Assembly (NCBI GenBank): GCA_016786865.1
Contig: JAEUVE010000002.1
Coordinates: forward strand, 1-44,650
Origin: Sediminibacterium sp.
GTDB lineage: Bacteria > Bacteroidota > Bacteroidia > Chitinophagales > Chitinophagaceae
Length of the DNA: 44,650 nucleotides
Direction: 5' to 3'
Shown here: in pieces, positions 16,939-26,134 of the stretch
Layout of the letters: each line of letters starts with the position of its first letter
Position numbering within the stretch: the stretch's first letter is position 1
Notes under the pieces: model-generated
What the model saw: only the letters and a program-made list of their open reading frames with translations
What the model was told of the DNA's origin: nothing
The model's database searches: none
Made by a program: the position numbers and the translations under genes

Positions 16939-17532
16939 CTATACATAATAAAACAGCAAAGCTCCGATACCGATCAGCAAAAGAATGATGGCATATACCC
17001 ACCAGTAATCTGCTTTTCCTTCCTGTGACTCCTGTCCGAGCAGTTCGCGGATGTCTTCCTCTTCCTGTTCGGTCAGTTCACGGTGCGCATCATCATCGTC
17101 CGGAAGGGGTGCAACCTCTTTCTGCGGCAACTGATAAGCCGGACTCAGCTTTACCTGCGGCATCAGTTCATTCAGCGTTGTTTCCGGAGTAAATAAAATA
17201 TAGCCGTTGTTTTCTTTACGCAACTGTCCGATTCCGGATAAATGCGCACCCTGCGGTGTATTGAGGGCAGACTTAACTGTATAAAGATAATCGTGAAAAC
17301 TTCTGATCGCCACCACTTCGTCTACCCCCATCTCCTGAGCCAGAAAGTCGTAAAAAAACTTATCTGCTGTAGCAGTGGGTTCCTGTTTAAAATGAAGTGC
17401 CGGAGCAGGTGCAAACAACAAACCATTGTTTACATCCAGCTGTGCGCCATGGGGTTCTATGATGAGATTACCTACATCCGGAATGCTCAGTTTTTGATTG
17501 AGTACCAGGTATTTATGGAGGTATTGATTCAT
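16939..17532 (-). CDS. HU-CCDC81-domain protein with a C-terminal membrane anchor
   Basis: This 197-residue protein starts with the bacterial HU-CCDC81 type 1 domain. Signature pieces are MNQYLHKYLVLNQKLSIPD, VGNLIIEP and FDNG-like VNNGLLFAP. A second HU-like segment runs to about residue 120. An acidic linker follows (DDDDAHRELTEQEEEDIREL), then one transmembrane helix at the very end (VYAIILLLIGIGALLFYYV). Family members usually carry a SPOR domain for peptidoglycan binding after the membrane helix; none is present here, so the domain should face the cytoplasm. I chose the ATG at 17532 because it starts 13 bases after the barrel gene's stop and matches the family's first residues. Its partner may be DNA or another protein. 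Confidence 0.8.
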   Translation of the reverse strand: MNQYLHKYLVLNQKLSIPDVGNLIIEPHGAQLDVNNGLLFAPAPALHFKQEPTATADKFFYDFLAQEMGVDEVVAIRSFHDYLYTVKSALNTPQGAHLSGIGQLRKENNGYILFTPETTLNELMPQVKLSPAYQLPQKEVAPLPDDDDAHRELTEQEEEDIRELLGQESQEGKADYWWVYAIILLLIGIGALLFYYV

Positions 17533-17545
17533 GAAACTGCTCTGT

Positions 17546-19423
17546 TTACTGGAACGAATATACGACACCTCCCATTACATTAAAGCCAAATACCGGATAC
17601 TGGTACCAGCGTTGGTACGTATTGTTGAACAAATTGTTCATCTGCAGCCAGATATTCAGTTGTTTGGTAACCCCCAGTTCCGCACCCAGATTCAGGTCTG
17701 TGGCTCCTGCCAGTTTACCTGTGAGGGCAAAAGGACCATTGGCCCTGTACCTGCTGCCATCCCGGTAAAAAAGATCTGCCTTGAGCTGAAGGTCTTTCAA
17801 TGGTTTCCATAGAGCAGTACCGGTTACTTCAAACGGAATCAGTCCCCATGCATCTGCATTCACTGCAAGGCCACTATAGCGGGAGAATGTAGTGGAAGCC
17901 AAGAGTGAAAAGGATTCCTGAACCGTGTAATTCAGCTCTCCGTGAATTCGGAACAGATCCATCTCCGGTTCAAATACAGGCAAAAAGACCTTTCCATCCA
18001 GTCCTTCATTGATGAATACGGGCTGATTGTACAATTTCATCAGTGATACCCGTCCGTTGAAGGAAATATGATTGCCCACTGTTCCTTTAATGCCGGCATA
18101 TTGTTCCCTCACACGGGTATTGAGTATTGTACCCATACCACCAATCCAGGGATTGAATCCTGCCAGTGAACGATAACTGTTTTTGTTGAAGTATCCCTTC
18201 CACCCTGCTTCCAGGGAAAGATGGGTGTCCGGGAGTCTTGCCTCTGCAGTAATATCCGGTAACATATAATACCGGCTGTTGTTCCAGGAGGGCTGTATTC
18301 CCAGATTCATCCTGAAATTGGGTGTGGTAAAGGCAACCGACGGGTTGATGTATAATAAATTATTGGAAGTAGCTGCTGCAGAGAAATTGGTTTTGGCCAG
18401 ATCGGCAGTAAATCCCAGCCGAACAGACCATATTTTTCCCAGCGCTTTTTCAATAGGCGCTTTCAATACCAGGTTGTTTTCTGCACCGCCGCTGTTATCT
18501 GTAAAACGATAATAGCTGAGTGTAGGATGATAGTCTATTCCGGCTTCATTCTTAATTTTGTTTTTTAAGCCTGCTTCCAGAGCCAGGGTATTATAGGTCA
18601 GTTTCAGTTCCTCTTTGGTATAAGTAAGTGTAGATGGTTCAAAGCCATATCTGTATTGGGTTGCAGAATTAAAAAAAGCATGGGTGGTCCATTCCAGGTT
18701 ATCGCTGGTGTTAATCACAGACTGCACATCCAAACCAAACCTGCTGTATTGTTGGGCAAAGCGTTGCCCTTTGGAACTGATAAAATCGGTTTGCAGCAAA
18801 GTGGTGGTTTTTTTGCCATCTCCAAATGAGAACCTGCCATCGGCCATTACGGTGCTCAGGTTACCTGCACCAACTTTAATGCGGTGTTTGTTTAGCCAGA
18901 TCATTCCGGAATCGGTCGGAAGTGCCAGCGGCTGAATGGCAATTGGCTGATAATTGAAGAACAGGTTATAGGATGGCACTTTATAAATCAACGGTAGCCT
19001 GGCCGTATCCGCAACAGCCGTAGCTGCAGTAAAATTGATTTTGGCTGCGTTCTGAAGAGAAGGTTTAAAAGCAGAAGTGATGACCACGGTTCTGGTTCCA
19101 AGAGTATCCTGGGCTTCCGTGATAGCGTTTGTGCCGACTTGCTCATCTGCAACCGGTATAAGGGCCGTTTGTCTGATGCCCCGGACGTTTTGTGCAGACG
19201 CAGCAGTTCTTCCGCCAGTGTTCCTGGCCGACTTCCCTTTTTTGCCCTGCTTTTTGGCAGCCTTTTTGGGAGCAGCTTTCTTTTTTGAAGCTGCTTTTTT
19301 CTTTTTAGCAACAGTACCATTTTTAACTGATTTCTTTTTGCTTCGGGAGCGTTGCGCAGTCAATTCTGCGCACATGCTCACCAGCAGCAACAGCATCAAA
19401 ATGATTTTTATCCTTCTCATCAT
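17546..19423 (-). CDS. Outer-membrane beta-barrel protein with a polylysine N-terminal segment
   Basis: This 625-residue exported protein has a signal peptide (MMRRIKIILMLLLLVSMCAELTAQ). The mature start is extremely basic for about 45 residues, with histone-H1-like KKKAAPKKAAKKQGKKGK. After a low-complexity link, alternating beta strands with many aromatics run to the end, finishing in a terminal strand like those of TonB-dependent receptors (FNNTYQRWYQYPVFGFNVMG, a receptor-like ending). No plug domain or TonB box was recognised. It lies 16 bases after the TPR gene and 13 bases before the HU-CCDC81 gene, so it is part of the envelope operon. The barrel part is common in Bacteroidota; the polylysine head is the odd part. 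Confidence 0.8.
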   Translation of the reverse strand: MMRRIKIILMLLLLVSMCAELTAQRSRSKKKSVKNGTVAKKKKAASKKKAAPKKAAKKQGKKGKSARNTGGRTAASAQNVRGIRQTALIPVADEQVGTNAITEAQDTLGTRTVVITSAFKPSLQNAAKINFTAATAVADTARLPLIYKVPSYNLFFNYQPIAIQPLALPTDSGMIWLNKHRIKVGAGNLSTVMADGRFSFGDGKKTTTLLQTDFISSKGQRFAQQYSRFGLDVQSVINTSDNLEWTTHAFFNSATQYRYGFEPSTLTYTKEELKLTYNTLALEAGLKNKIKNEAGIDYHPTLSYYRFTDNSGGAENNLVLKAPIEKALGKIWSVRLGFTADLAKTNFSAAATSNNLLYINPSVAFTTPNFRMNLGIQPSWNNSRYYMLPDITAEARLPDTHLSLEAGWKGYFNKNSYRSLAGFNPWIGGMGTILNTRVREQYAGIKGTVGNHISFNGRVSLMKLYNQPVFINEGLDGKVFLPVFEPEMDLFRIHGELNYTVQESFSLLASTTFSRYSGLAVNADAWGLIPFEVTGTALWKPLKDLQLKADLFYRDGSRYRANGPFALTGKLAGATDLNLGAELGVTKQLNIWLQMNNLFNNTYQRWYQYPVFGFNVMGGVVYSFQ

Positions 19424-19439
19424 GTTATAACGGCTTTAA

Positions 19440-22400
19440 CTAGTCTACTTTATTGTTTTTATTCTTAAGCACAACTACGGCTGCAAGCTTATCCGCTGCC
19501 TCTTTCTGTAACTCCGGAATACTAGCGTTGTCTGCAACACTTTTATAGGTAGCTTCTGCATTAAACAGATCATTCTGTTTAAAATAAACATCCCCGATTA
19601 AAATATAACTTCGGGTAACCCAGAAATCATAGGAACCAAACTTTTTGATCACTGCAAAAGCTGCTTGTTCAGCATCATCCAGCTTATTCATTTGTAGCAA
19701 CAATTCGGCTACCCGGAACTGGGCCTCTGCCGTGATTTCAGATTTACCCATGGTAAGCAGGGACTGGTATTGTTTCATAGCCTGTTCAGGGCGATTACTG
19801 AGCTGTTCATTGCGGGCAATGGAAAATCCTGCCATCAAACGGTCATCTGCGGCAATACCTTTCTGTTCCAGCAGTTCAGCAGCATTGGGTGCTGCTTCCT
19901 TCCACTCCTGCTGCTTAAATTGACAACGCAATAAGCCCCGCATGGCCTCGAGCCTGTTCTCCTGCTGTAGTGCAATGGTTTTCAGCAAACTGAAATGCCT
20001 GGCAGCATCGGCATAATTTTTCTGATCAAAATACAGGATTCTGGCAGCCTGCAAGGCACTTCTCTCCGCATATTTATTGGGATGCAACGAAGCCACTTTC
20101 ATGTAAAACGGCAGTGCACCCACAGGATTTTTTTGTACCAGGTTGATCTCAGCCAGGGCATAACTGGCTTCGAGCTGGTAACGACCTTCCGGAAATTTCA
20201 ACAGGTATTCGGTGAATCCGGTTTGCGCACCCGCATTGTCTTTGGCATCGTAGCGAAGCATCGCAGCACGGTAAGTAAGCGAGTCTGCCTCTGTTGCCGT
20301 AATGTTTTTACCATTGGCCTGCATAAAACCAATGTATTCGGAAGGCTGCTGTTTTTCGATAAAAATATTCCGGATATAATCCACGGCAGCATCCGTTTCG
20401 GAGCTGTTAGGAAATTTAGATACCAGGAACTTGAACTGATCCAATGCAGCGTCGTTCTTGTCCAGATTAAACTGGGCAATACCCAGCTTCAGATAAGCCT
20501 GCGGATGGAGCGCTGCCGCTGCGTCGTTGTCGATGATCCGGTGTAGAGGAGCAACTGCTTTTTCAAAAGCTTCTTCTGCAAGATAGGTATTGGCAATTTC
20601 CATTTGTGATCCGGCTAATAACGAAGACTTAGGATATTGCCGTTCAATGGATGCCAGCAACTGTAATTTTTCGTTCTGTTTGTTTTGTGCACCTGCAATA
20701 ATGGCTTTCTGATAAATGGCATAATCTGCGGAAGGCCATCCGGAGAGGATCACCTGATCGTACATATTCAATGCCTGCTTGTACTCTCTGGCCATGAAAT
20801 GGCAATCGGCCCTGCGCAAATAGGCATCTTTCACAACATCATCGGAAGCATTTCCAAAAGACTTGCTCACCAGTTCAAACTGGTCGCGTGCCTGGCGATA
20901 ATTTTCCTTTTTCAGGTAACAGTAAGCCAGGTTGTACCGTGCGTTGGTGGAATTCACTTCTCCGTTCCGGGAAGGATTCTTAAGATAAGCCTGCAGATAA
21001 CTGATGGCCAGATCGGTTTTACCGGCACGGTAGGCCAACTCTCCTTTCCAGAAATTCACCATTGGCAATACCGTTGTATTATAGGGAACGGTTAAAAGCT
21101 GATCCAGCAATTGCTCTGCAGCATTGGTCTGGTGATCGTTGATCAGCTCCACCACTCTTCCATACAACAATGCCGGATAAATGCGAAGGGCGTTTTCGGA
21201 GCGGTTGGGTAATTGTTCGTACAGCGCCAGACCATCCTTATAATTGCTGGTATGCGCCAGGGTACTGACCAGTAATTCGTTGGCTTCGGAACGATATACA
21301 GAAGCCGGATATGCCGCAATAAAGGAACGCAGGCTGTCGGCCGCAATTCCATAAAATCCGAGATCGTAAGAGAGTTTGGCATAGTGGAAAGAGGAAACCT
21401 GTTTCTGCGAGGGGTTGCTGTTGTTGGCAGTACAGAACTGAAAAGCATTTCTGGCATTCTGCAGATCATTCATTTTAAGGTAAGCATCTGCCAGCAGGTA
21501 CATGCTGTTCTGTGCCAGCGAATCGGCAGCTCCGCCAATTTGTTTAAATCCGTCGATGGATTTTTTCCAGTTCTTTGCCTCATAATAGCAATAAGACAAC
21601 TCATAGAGATCCTCTCTTCTCAACTGCTCTTTACCTGCTGCAAACTGTTCCAGGTAAGGAAGCGCTTTATCGAATTTTCTTTTTTCGAACCAGATATGAC
21701 CAATCAGTTGTTTTAGTTCTGCATCATAATATTGCGTCTTTTTCTGCAGCGCTGTTTCACCATACGCCAATGCCTTATCTCTGTCGCCGTTGAAATAATA
21801 CAATTCTGCCAGGTAAAACGGAACGAGTTCCTGATAGGCAGGCTCCTTCTCAGCAATCAGAAAACAGGAAATTGCTTCTGAATACCTTTTTTCTCCAAAC
21901 AGGAGAAACCCATAATAATAATTGGCATCATAATAATTGGGATCCCTGGGAAGCTGACGGATACTGTTGAACAGCGGCATGGCTTTATCGAACTGCTGCA
22001 GTACAAAAAACGCATAACCCTGGTGAAACTTCATTTCGGCAATCTGCCGGTTGTTCAGGTTGGCGATATTCGATTTACCGTAAAATTCGAGGGCATTCCG
22101 ATAATCTTTTTGCCGGTAATAATATTCGCCCAGGTAATAGGCAATGATTTGTTCGTGCGCAACATCCGGCTCCAATTCTATAAAATCCTTTGCCAGTTCC
22201 GCCGCATTCGGCTCGTTGAGCTGGAGTCCGCAAACGATATAATAAAATCTTGCTTCGATCCGAACCTGTACCGGCATATTGCTGTTATGTATACCATTAC
22301 TGAACATGGTTTTGAACAAAGGATATGCCAGGCTGTATTGTTCCTGCTGGTATAAAAGTTTGGCCTGCTTAAATGCGGCATCCGGTTCAATATTGGTTTG

Positions 22401-22475
22401 CGTAAGCTGTGCATGAACCTGCGGATGAACCCAAAAAAAAGAAGCAGCAACAAGGATAAAAGCAATTTTGTACAT
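19440..22475 (-). CDS. Large exported tetratricopeptide-repeat protein
   Basis: This 1011-residue protein begins with a signal peptide (MYKIAFILVAASFFWVHPQVHAQ). The rest is a long superhelix of TPR units. Recurrent W/Y-G/A-Y-F patterns are visible, for example AYPLFKTMF, ALEFYGKSNI, AISCFLIAEKE, and ALNMYDQVIL, roughly every 34-37 residues, suggesting more than 20 repeats. The role is probably a periplasmic scaffold. It leads the operon with the barrel, HU-CCDC81 and methyltransferase genes. In many Bacteroidota a giant TPR protein precedes this type of barrel protein, so the two probably work as a complex at the outer membrane; this is inferred from gene order only. Confidence 0.88.
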   Translation of the reverse strand: MYKIAFILVAASFFWVHPQVHAQLTQTNIEPDAAFKQAKLLYQQEQYSLAYPLFKTMFSNGIHNSNMPVQVRIEARFYYIVCGLQLNEPNAAELAKDFIELEPDVAHEQIIAYYLGEYYYRQKDYRNALEFYGKSNIANLNNRQIAEMKFHQGYAFFVLQQFDKAMPLFNSIRQLPRDPNYYDANYYYGFLLFGEKRYSEAISCFLIAEKEPAYQELVPFYLAELYYFNGDRDKALAYGETALQKKTQYYDAELKQLIGHIWFEKRKFDKALPYLEQFAAGKEQLRREDLYELSYCYYEAKNWKKSIDGFKQIGGAADSLAQNSMYLLADAYLKMNDLQNARNAFQFCTANNSNPSQKQVSSFHYAKLSYDLGFYGIAADSLRSFIAAYPASVYRSEANELLVSTLAHTSNYKDGLALYEQLPNRSENALRIYPALLYGRVVELINDHQTNAAEQLLDQLLTVPYNTTVLPMVNFWKGELAYRAGKTDLAISYLQAYLKNPSRNGEVNSTNARYNLAYCYLKKENYRQARDQFELVSKSFGNASDDVVKDAYLRRADCHFMAREYKQALNMYDQVILSGWPSADYAIYQKAIIAGAQNKQNEKLQLLASIERQYPKSSLLAGSQMEIANTYLAEEAFEKAVAPLHRIIDNDAAAALHPQAYLKLGIAQFNLDKNDAALDQFKFLVSKFPNSSETDAAVDYIRNIFIEKQQPSEYIGFMQANGKNITATEADSLTYRAAMLRYDAKDNAGAQTGFTEYLLKFPEGRYQLEASYALAEINLVQKNPVGALPFYMKVASLHPNKYAERSALQAARILYFDQKNYADAARHFSLLKTIALQQENRLEAMRGLLRCQFKQQEWKEAAPNAAELLEQKGIAADDRLMAGFSIARNEQLSNRPEQAMKQYQSLLTMGKSEITAEAQFRVAELLLQMNKLDDAEQAAFAVIKKFGSYDFWVTRSYILIGDVYFKQNDLFNAEATYKSVADNASIPELQKEAADKLAAVVVLKNKNNKVD

Positions 22476-22605
22476 AGCGCAAGGATAAGATGGGCAAAGT
22501 TTTTTTTATTTGTCCGGACTAAAACTCAAAGGCTTGTTAAAGATAGTTCTACGAATTTGTAAGGGATTGTTAAGCCTGCATATGTGGAAAAACAGGAGAA
22601 GGTCG

Positions 22606-22613
22606 TAAGTTTG
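22606..22613 (+). promoter_or_regulatory. Putative -7 element for the thioesterase-cinA operon
   Basis: TAAGTTTG fits the Bacteroidota -7 consensus TAnnTTTG exactly. It ends 16 bases before the ATG of the thioesterase gene. A TGTGG about 18 bases upstream is a poor -33 match. Confidence 0.4.
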
Positions 22614-22629
22614 TCAACAAATTGAACTC

Positions 22630-23061
22630 ATGTACGAACATATTACTAAAGTAAGGGTCAGGTATGCGGAAACAGATCAGATGAATATTGTTTATTATGG
22701 GAATTATGCGCAATATTTTGAAGTAGGTCGTGCAGAAAGCATCAGGGCGTTGGGATTTACGTATAAAGAAATGGAAGAAATGGGTGTTCGTATGCCGGTC
22801 GTACACATGGAAACCAGGTATTTAAGACCTGCCCATTACGATGACCTGATTACGATTAAAACCGTATTAAGGGAACTTCCCCAGGAACATGATATTGTTT
22901 TTCATCACGAGGTTTTCAACGAAAACGAAAAATTGCTTACCACCGGAAAAGTCACATTGTTTTTTATAGATACCCAAACCGGAAAAAGAACGGTGATGCC
23001 ACAGGACCTGAAAAACACATTAGCTCCCTTTTTTAAGGAGGGAAACAAAGAATCTATATGA
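22630..23061 (+). CDS. Acyl-CoA thioesterase, YbgC/4HBT family
   Basis: This 143-residue hotdog-fold enzyme hydrolyses acyl-CoA thioesters. The YbgC/4-hydroxybenzoyl-CoA thioesterase signature YAETDQMNIVYYGNYAQYFE contains the catalytic aspartate D16, and the helix GRAESIRALGF follows. The partner is CoA esters of short or aromatic acids; the precise substrate is not readable. Its stop codon overlaps the cinA start in ATGA, so translation is probably coupled. In many proteobacteria ybgC sits with tol-pal, but here it does not. Confidence 0.9.
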   Translation: MYEHITKVRVRYAETDQMNIVYYGNYAQYFEVGRAESIRALGFTYKEMEEMGVRMPVVHMETRYLRPAHYDDLITIKTVLRELPQEHDIVFHHEVFNENEKLLTTGKVTLFFIDTQTGKRTVMPQDLKNTLAPFFKEGNKESI

Positions 23062-24314
23062 GTAAAGTAAATGCGTCGATCATCACGATCGGAGATGAAT
23101 TATTGATTGGTCAGGTTGTGGATACCAACAGCAGCTGGATTGCACAGGAACTGAATAAAATAGGTGTTGCGGTAAAACACCGGGTTGCGGTGGGCGATGT
23201 TTGGCAGGATATCTGGGATGCACTGGATGAGGAAAGTAAAAAAGCAGACATCATCTTAATCACAGGAGGTCTGGGGCCAACGGCCGACGATATAACCAAA
23301 CCCCTGCTCTGCGAATACTTCAATGGTAAAATGGTGGTGGACGAGGATACACTCATCCACATTACTTATTTGTTTGAAGAAGTGTTCAGACGCCCAATGA
23401 TTGAACGAAACGCCAGGCAGGCCGAGGTACCCGATACCTGTACTGTTTTAAAGAATGAAAAGGGAACTGCTCCCGGGATGTTGTTCAAAAGGGACGGAAA
23501 GATCTTTGTATCCATGCCAGGGGTACCACATGAAATGAAGTGGATCATGACCAACCACGTGTTGCCGATGATTCCAGAACTGTATCAGACGGGCTATATA
23601 GAACACCGCACCCTCCTAACCGCTGGTATCGGAGAATCGTTTCTTGCCGAACTGATAAAGGAATTTGAAGCGGCTCTGCCTGCACATGTAAAACTGGCTT
23701 ACCTTCCCAACTTTGGCATGGTCAGATTGCGGCTAAGCAGCTGGGGACTGGAGCAAGAGACTTTGACTAAAGAGTTAGATAATCTCTTTAATTCACTGAA
23801 AACTAATGTAAAAGACCATTTAGTTGTGGATGAAGATCTTCCAATGGAAGTAGTGGTCGGAAAACTTTTAAAAGAGCGGAAAGAAACGGTAGCAACCGCC
23901 GAAAGTTGTACCGGCGGCTATATTGCTCACCTGTTGAGTATACATCCGGGGTCATCGGCATTTTTTACCGGAACCATTGTTTCCTATGCCAATATCATTA
24001 AGGAAAGACTACTGGGTGTAACACATGAAACCCTTACAACGGTTGGAGCAGTAAGCGAAGAAACCGTGGTACAAATGGCAAAAGCGGTGCGGGAAACCAT
24101 GCAAACCACCTACTCCATTGCAGTGAGCGGAATCATGGGACCAGAAGGAGCCACAGACGAGAAACCGGTAGGACTGGTTTGGGTGGCGATCGCTTCGAAA
24201 GATCAGGTAATAACCCGTTCTTTCAGGTTCCGTTTCGACCGAAGACGCAATATAGATTTAACCGCAGTCAATGCCCTGAATATGCTCAGAAGCATGATTG
24301 TGGATAATAGTTGA
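23058..24314 (+). CDS. cinA: CinA family protein, NMN amidohydrolase and ADP-ribose-type pyrophosphatase
   Basis: This 418-residue full-length CinA has two domains. The N-terminal MoCF-like domain (about 1-170) has IGDELLIGQVVDTNSSWIA and the ligand loop ITGGLGPTADD. The C-terminal PncC-type domain (about 255-418) has the nicotinamide-mononucleotide amidase motif ATAESCTGG, with the nucleophilic serine at about residue 281, and VSGIMGPEGAT near the end. It recycles pyridine nucleotides and cleaves ADP-ribose-like compounds. The older competence/damage-inducible name reflects operons with recA, which is absent here. Its start overlaps the thioesterase stop by four bases. Confidence 0.95.
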   Translation: MSKVNASIITIGDELLIGQVVDTNSSWIAQELNKIGVAVKHRVAVGDVWQDIWDALDEESKKADIILITGGLGPTADDITKPLLCEYFNGKMVVDEDTLIHITYLFEEVFRRPMIERNARQAEVPDTCTVLKNEKGTAPGMLFKRDGKIFVSMPGVPHEMKWIMTNHVLPMIPELYQTGYIEHRTLLTAGIGESFLAELIKEFEAALPAHVKLAYLPNFGMVRLRLSSWGLEQETLTKELDNLFNSLKTNVKDHLVVDEDLPMEVVVGKLLKERKETVATAESCTGGYIAHLLSIHPGSSAFFTGTIVSYANIIKERLLGVTHETLTTVGAVSEETVVQMAKAVRETMQTTYSIAVSGIMGPEGATDEKPVGLVWVAIASKDQVITRSFRFRFDRRRNIDLTAVNALNMLRSMIVDNS

Positions 24315-24336
24315 ATAAGTGTATAACCTTAAAGGG

Positions 24337-24344
24337 TATATTTG
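24337..24344 (+). promoter_or_regulatory. Putative -7 element upstream of the E2 gene
   Basis: TATATTTG is a perfect TAnnTTTG match in the 115-base gap between cinA and the E2 gene. A TTG overlaps the cinA stop 23 bases upstream. It would leave an untranslated leader of about 80 bases. Confidence 0.4.
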
Positions 24345-24429
24345 TTGATTAGTAGTGTTTTGTGTATAAAAAATGCTACTATTTTGAGGGTGATGGAATT
24401 TTAGTTTACCCACTAAACAGTAAGACAGT

Positions 24430-26112
24430 ATGGCTATAGCTGAATTGGTTATGCCCAAATTGGGCGAGAGTATAATGGAAGCAACGATTCTGAAATGGCA
24501 CAAGAACGTAGGCGACCATATCAAGTTGGATGAAACCGTATTAGATATCGCAACAGACAAGGTGGACAGCGAAGTTCCCTCGACTGCCGAAGGTGTACTT
24601 ACGGAAATATTGTTCAACGTAAATGATGTTGTTCCCATTGGAACTGTTATAGCCAGAATCAATACTGCCGGAGCTACGGCAACAGCTACACCGGTGGCCC
24701 CGGCAGCACCTGCCCAACCAGCACCTGCTCCGGTTGTCGAAGCCCCTGTACCAACTGCTGTACCCGTACCAGCGCCTGCTGCGGTTACTCCCCCTCCTCC
24801 TGCCGCTCCGGTAGTGGAAGAAGCAATACCGTATGTTCCTGCAGCACCTGCTGTTGAATTAATGGCCAAGCCTGCCGCAAACAGATTTTATTCTCCCCTG
24901 GTATTGAATATTGCCAACAGCGAAGGAATCGGATTAAGCGAGTTGGAAAGAATTCCGGGAACAGGAAGCGATGGCAGGGTTTCTAAAAGAGATATTTTAC
25001 AATACGTAGCAGATAAAAAAGCAGGTCGTATTCCTGCAATGCCTCAACCGGTATATGCACCGGCGCCACAACCGGCTCCTCAGCCCGCACCTCAGTCTGT
25101 TGCGGCACCCGTTGCTGCAACACCGGCTCCAGCTCCGGTTCAGCCAGTGGAGGCAGGCAAGCCTGAACCTATTGCTCCGGTTGAACGATTTGCTGCACCA
25201 ACGCCTCCTGCACCTCAGCCCGTTGCGGCACCTGTTGCAGCAACACCTGCACCAGTTGCCACACCAGCACCTGCTGCAGCTTCATTTGCAGCGCCGGTTT
25301 CAACAACAATTGCGGCTTCCGCTCCGGCTTCATTTGTTCCGGCTCAGTCTTCCGGCAAATTCTCCGATCCTGCCTCTGTAGTGGTAACCGGAGAAACAGA
25401 AATCATGGAGATGGACAGAATGCGCAAGCTGATTGCCAAACACATGGTAGACAGTAAGCACACCAGTCCACACGTTACCAGCTTCACAGAAGCCGATGTT
25501 ACCAATATGGTGCTTTGGAGAGAAAAAGTGAAGCGCGAGTTCGAACAGCGGGAAGGAACCAAACTCACTTTCACGCCTATGTTCCTGGAGTGTATTGCCC
25601 GGGTAATAAAAAGATTCCCGCTCATCAACTGCTCTATAAACGGAGATCAGGTCATCATTAAAAAAGACATCAATATTGGTATGGCAACAGCCTTGTCTAC
25701 AGGTAACCTGATCGTTCCTGTAATTAAAGGAGCCGACCAGCTGAATATCGTTGGTTTGAGCAAAGCGGTAAACGGTCTGGCAGATGCAGCCCGCAACAGC
25801 AGACTTAAACCGGAAGACACCACCGGAGGTACATTCACATTAACCAATGTAGGTACTTTTGGCAGTTTGATGGGCACCCCCATCATCAGCCAGCCACAGG
25901 TGGCCATCATGGCGGTGGGTGCAATCAAGAAGCGTGCTGTTGTTATTGAATCTCCGGAGGGTGATACCATTGGTATTCGTCATATGATGTACCTGTCGCT
26001 CAGTTACGATCACCGGATTGTAGATGGCAGCATCGGCGCCAGCTTCCTGACAGCCGTTGGTAAGGAACTGGAACAATGGGATGTGAACAAGCAATGGTTC
26101 CATTATTTATAA
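24430..26112 (+). CDS. 2-oxo acid dehydrogenase complex E2 component (dihydrolipoyl acyltransferase)
   Basis: This 560-residue E2 transfers acyl groups from the E1 reaction to CoA. One lipoyl domain is N-terminal, with the lipoylated lysine K44 in ATDKVDSEVPS. A peripheral subunit-binding domain lies around 150-195 (FYSPLVLNIANSEGIGLSEL, then GTGSDGRVSKRDIL). The catalytic CAT domain covers about 320-560, with the active-site H528 and D532 in SYDHRIVDGS. Two long linkers of Ala, Pro and Val (about 75-145 and 200-310) are unusually rich in Ala-Pro. No E1 or E3 genes are nearby, so whether it serves pyruvate, 2-oxoglutarate or branched-chain substrates is undecided. The MPKLGESIMEA start is frequent in branched-chain/generic E2 of Bacteroidota. 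Confidence 0.93.
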   Translation: MAIAELVMPKLGESIMEATILKWHKNVGDHIKLDETVLDIATDKVDSEVPSTAEGVLTEILFNVNDVVPIGTVIARINTAGATATATPVAPAAPAQPAPAPVVEAPVPTAVPVPAPAAVTPPPPAAPVVEEAIPYVPAAPAVELMAKPAANRFYSPLVLNIANSEGIGLSELERIPGTGSDGRVSKRDILQYVADKKAGRIPAMPQPVYAPAPQPAPQPAPQSVAAPVAATPAPAPVQPVEAGKPEPIAPVERFAAPTPPAPQPVAAPVAATPAPVATPAPAAASFAAPVSTTIAASAPASFVPAQSSGKFSDPASVVVTGETEIMEMDRMRKLIAKHMVDSKHTSPHVTSFTEADVTNMVLWREKVKREFEQREGTKLTFTPMFLECIARVIKRFPLINCSINGDQVIIKKDINIGMATALSTGNLIVPVIKGADQLNIVGLSKAVNGLADAARNSRLKPEDTTGGTFTLTNVGTFGSLMGTPIISQPQVAIMAVGAIKKRAVVIESPEGDTIGIRHMMYLSLSYDHRIVDGSIGASFLTAVGKELEQWDVNKQWFHYL

Positions 26113-26134
26113 CTCCAAATCAGTACGAATTAAC

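Noticed and set aside
24258..24869. Minus-strand frame encoding a Gly/Ala/Thr-rich protein
   Set aside because: It is antisense to the Ala-Pro linker of the E2 gene. Its composition is explained by the complement of GCN/CCN codons.
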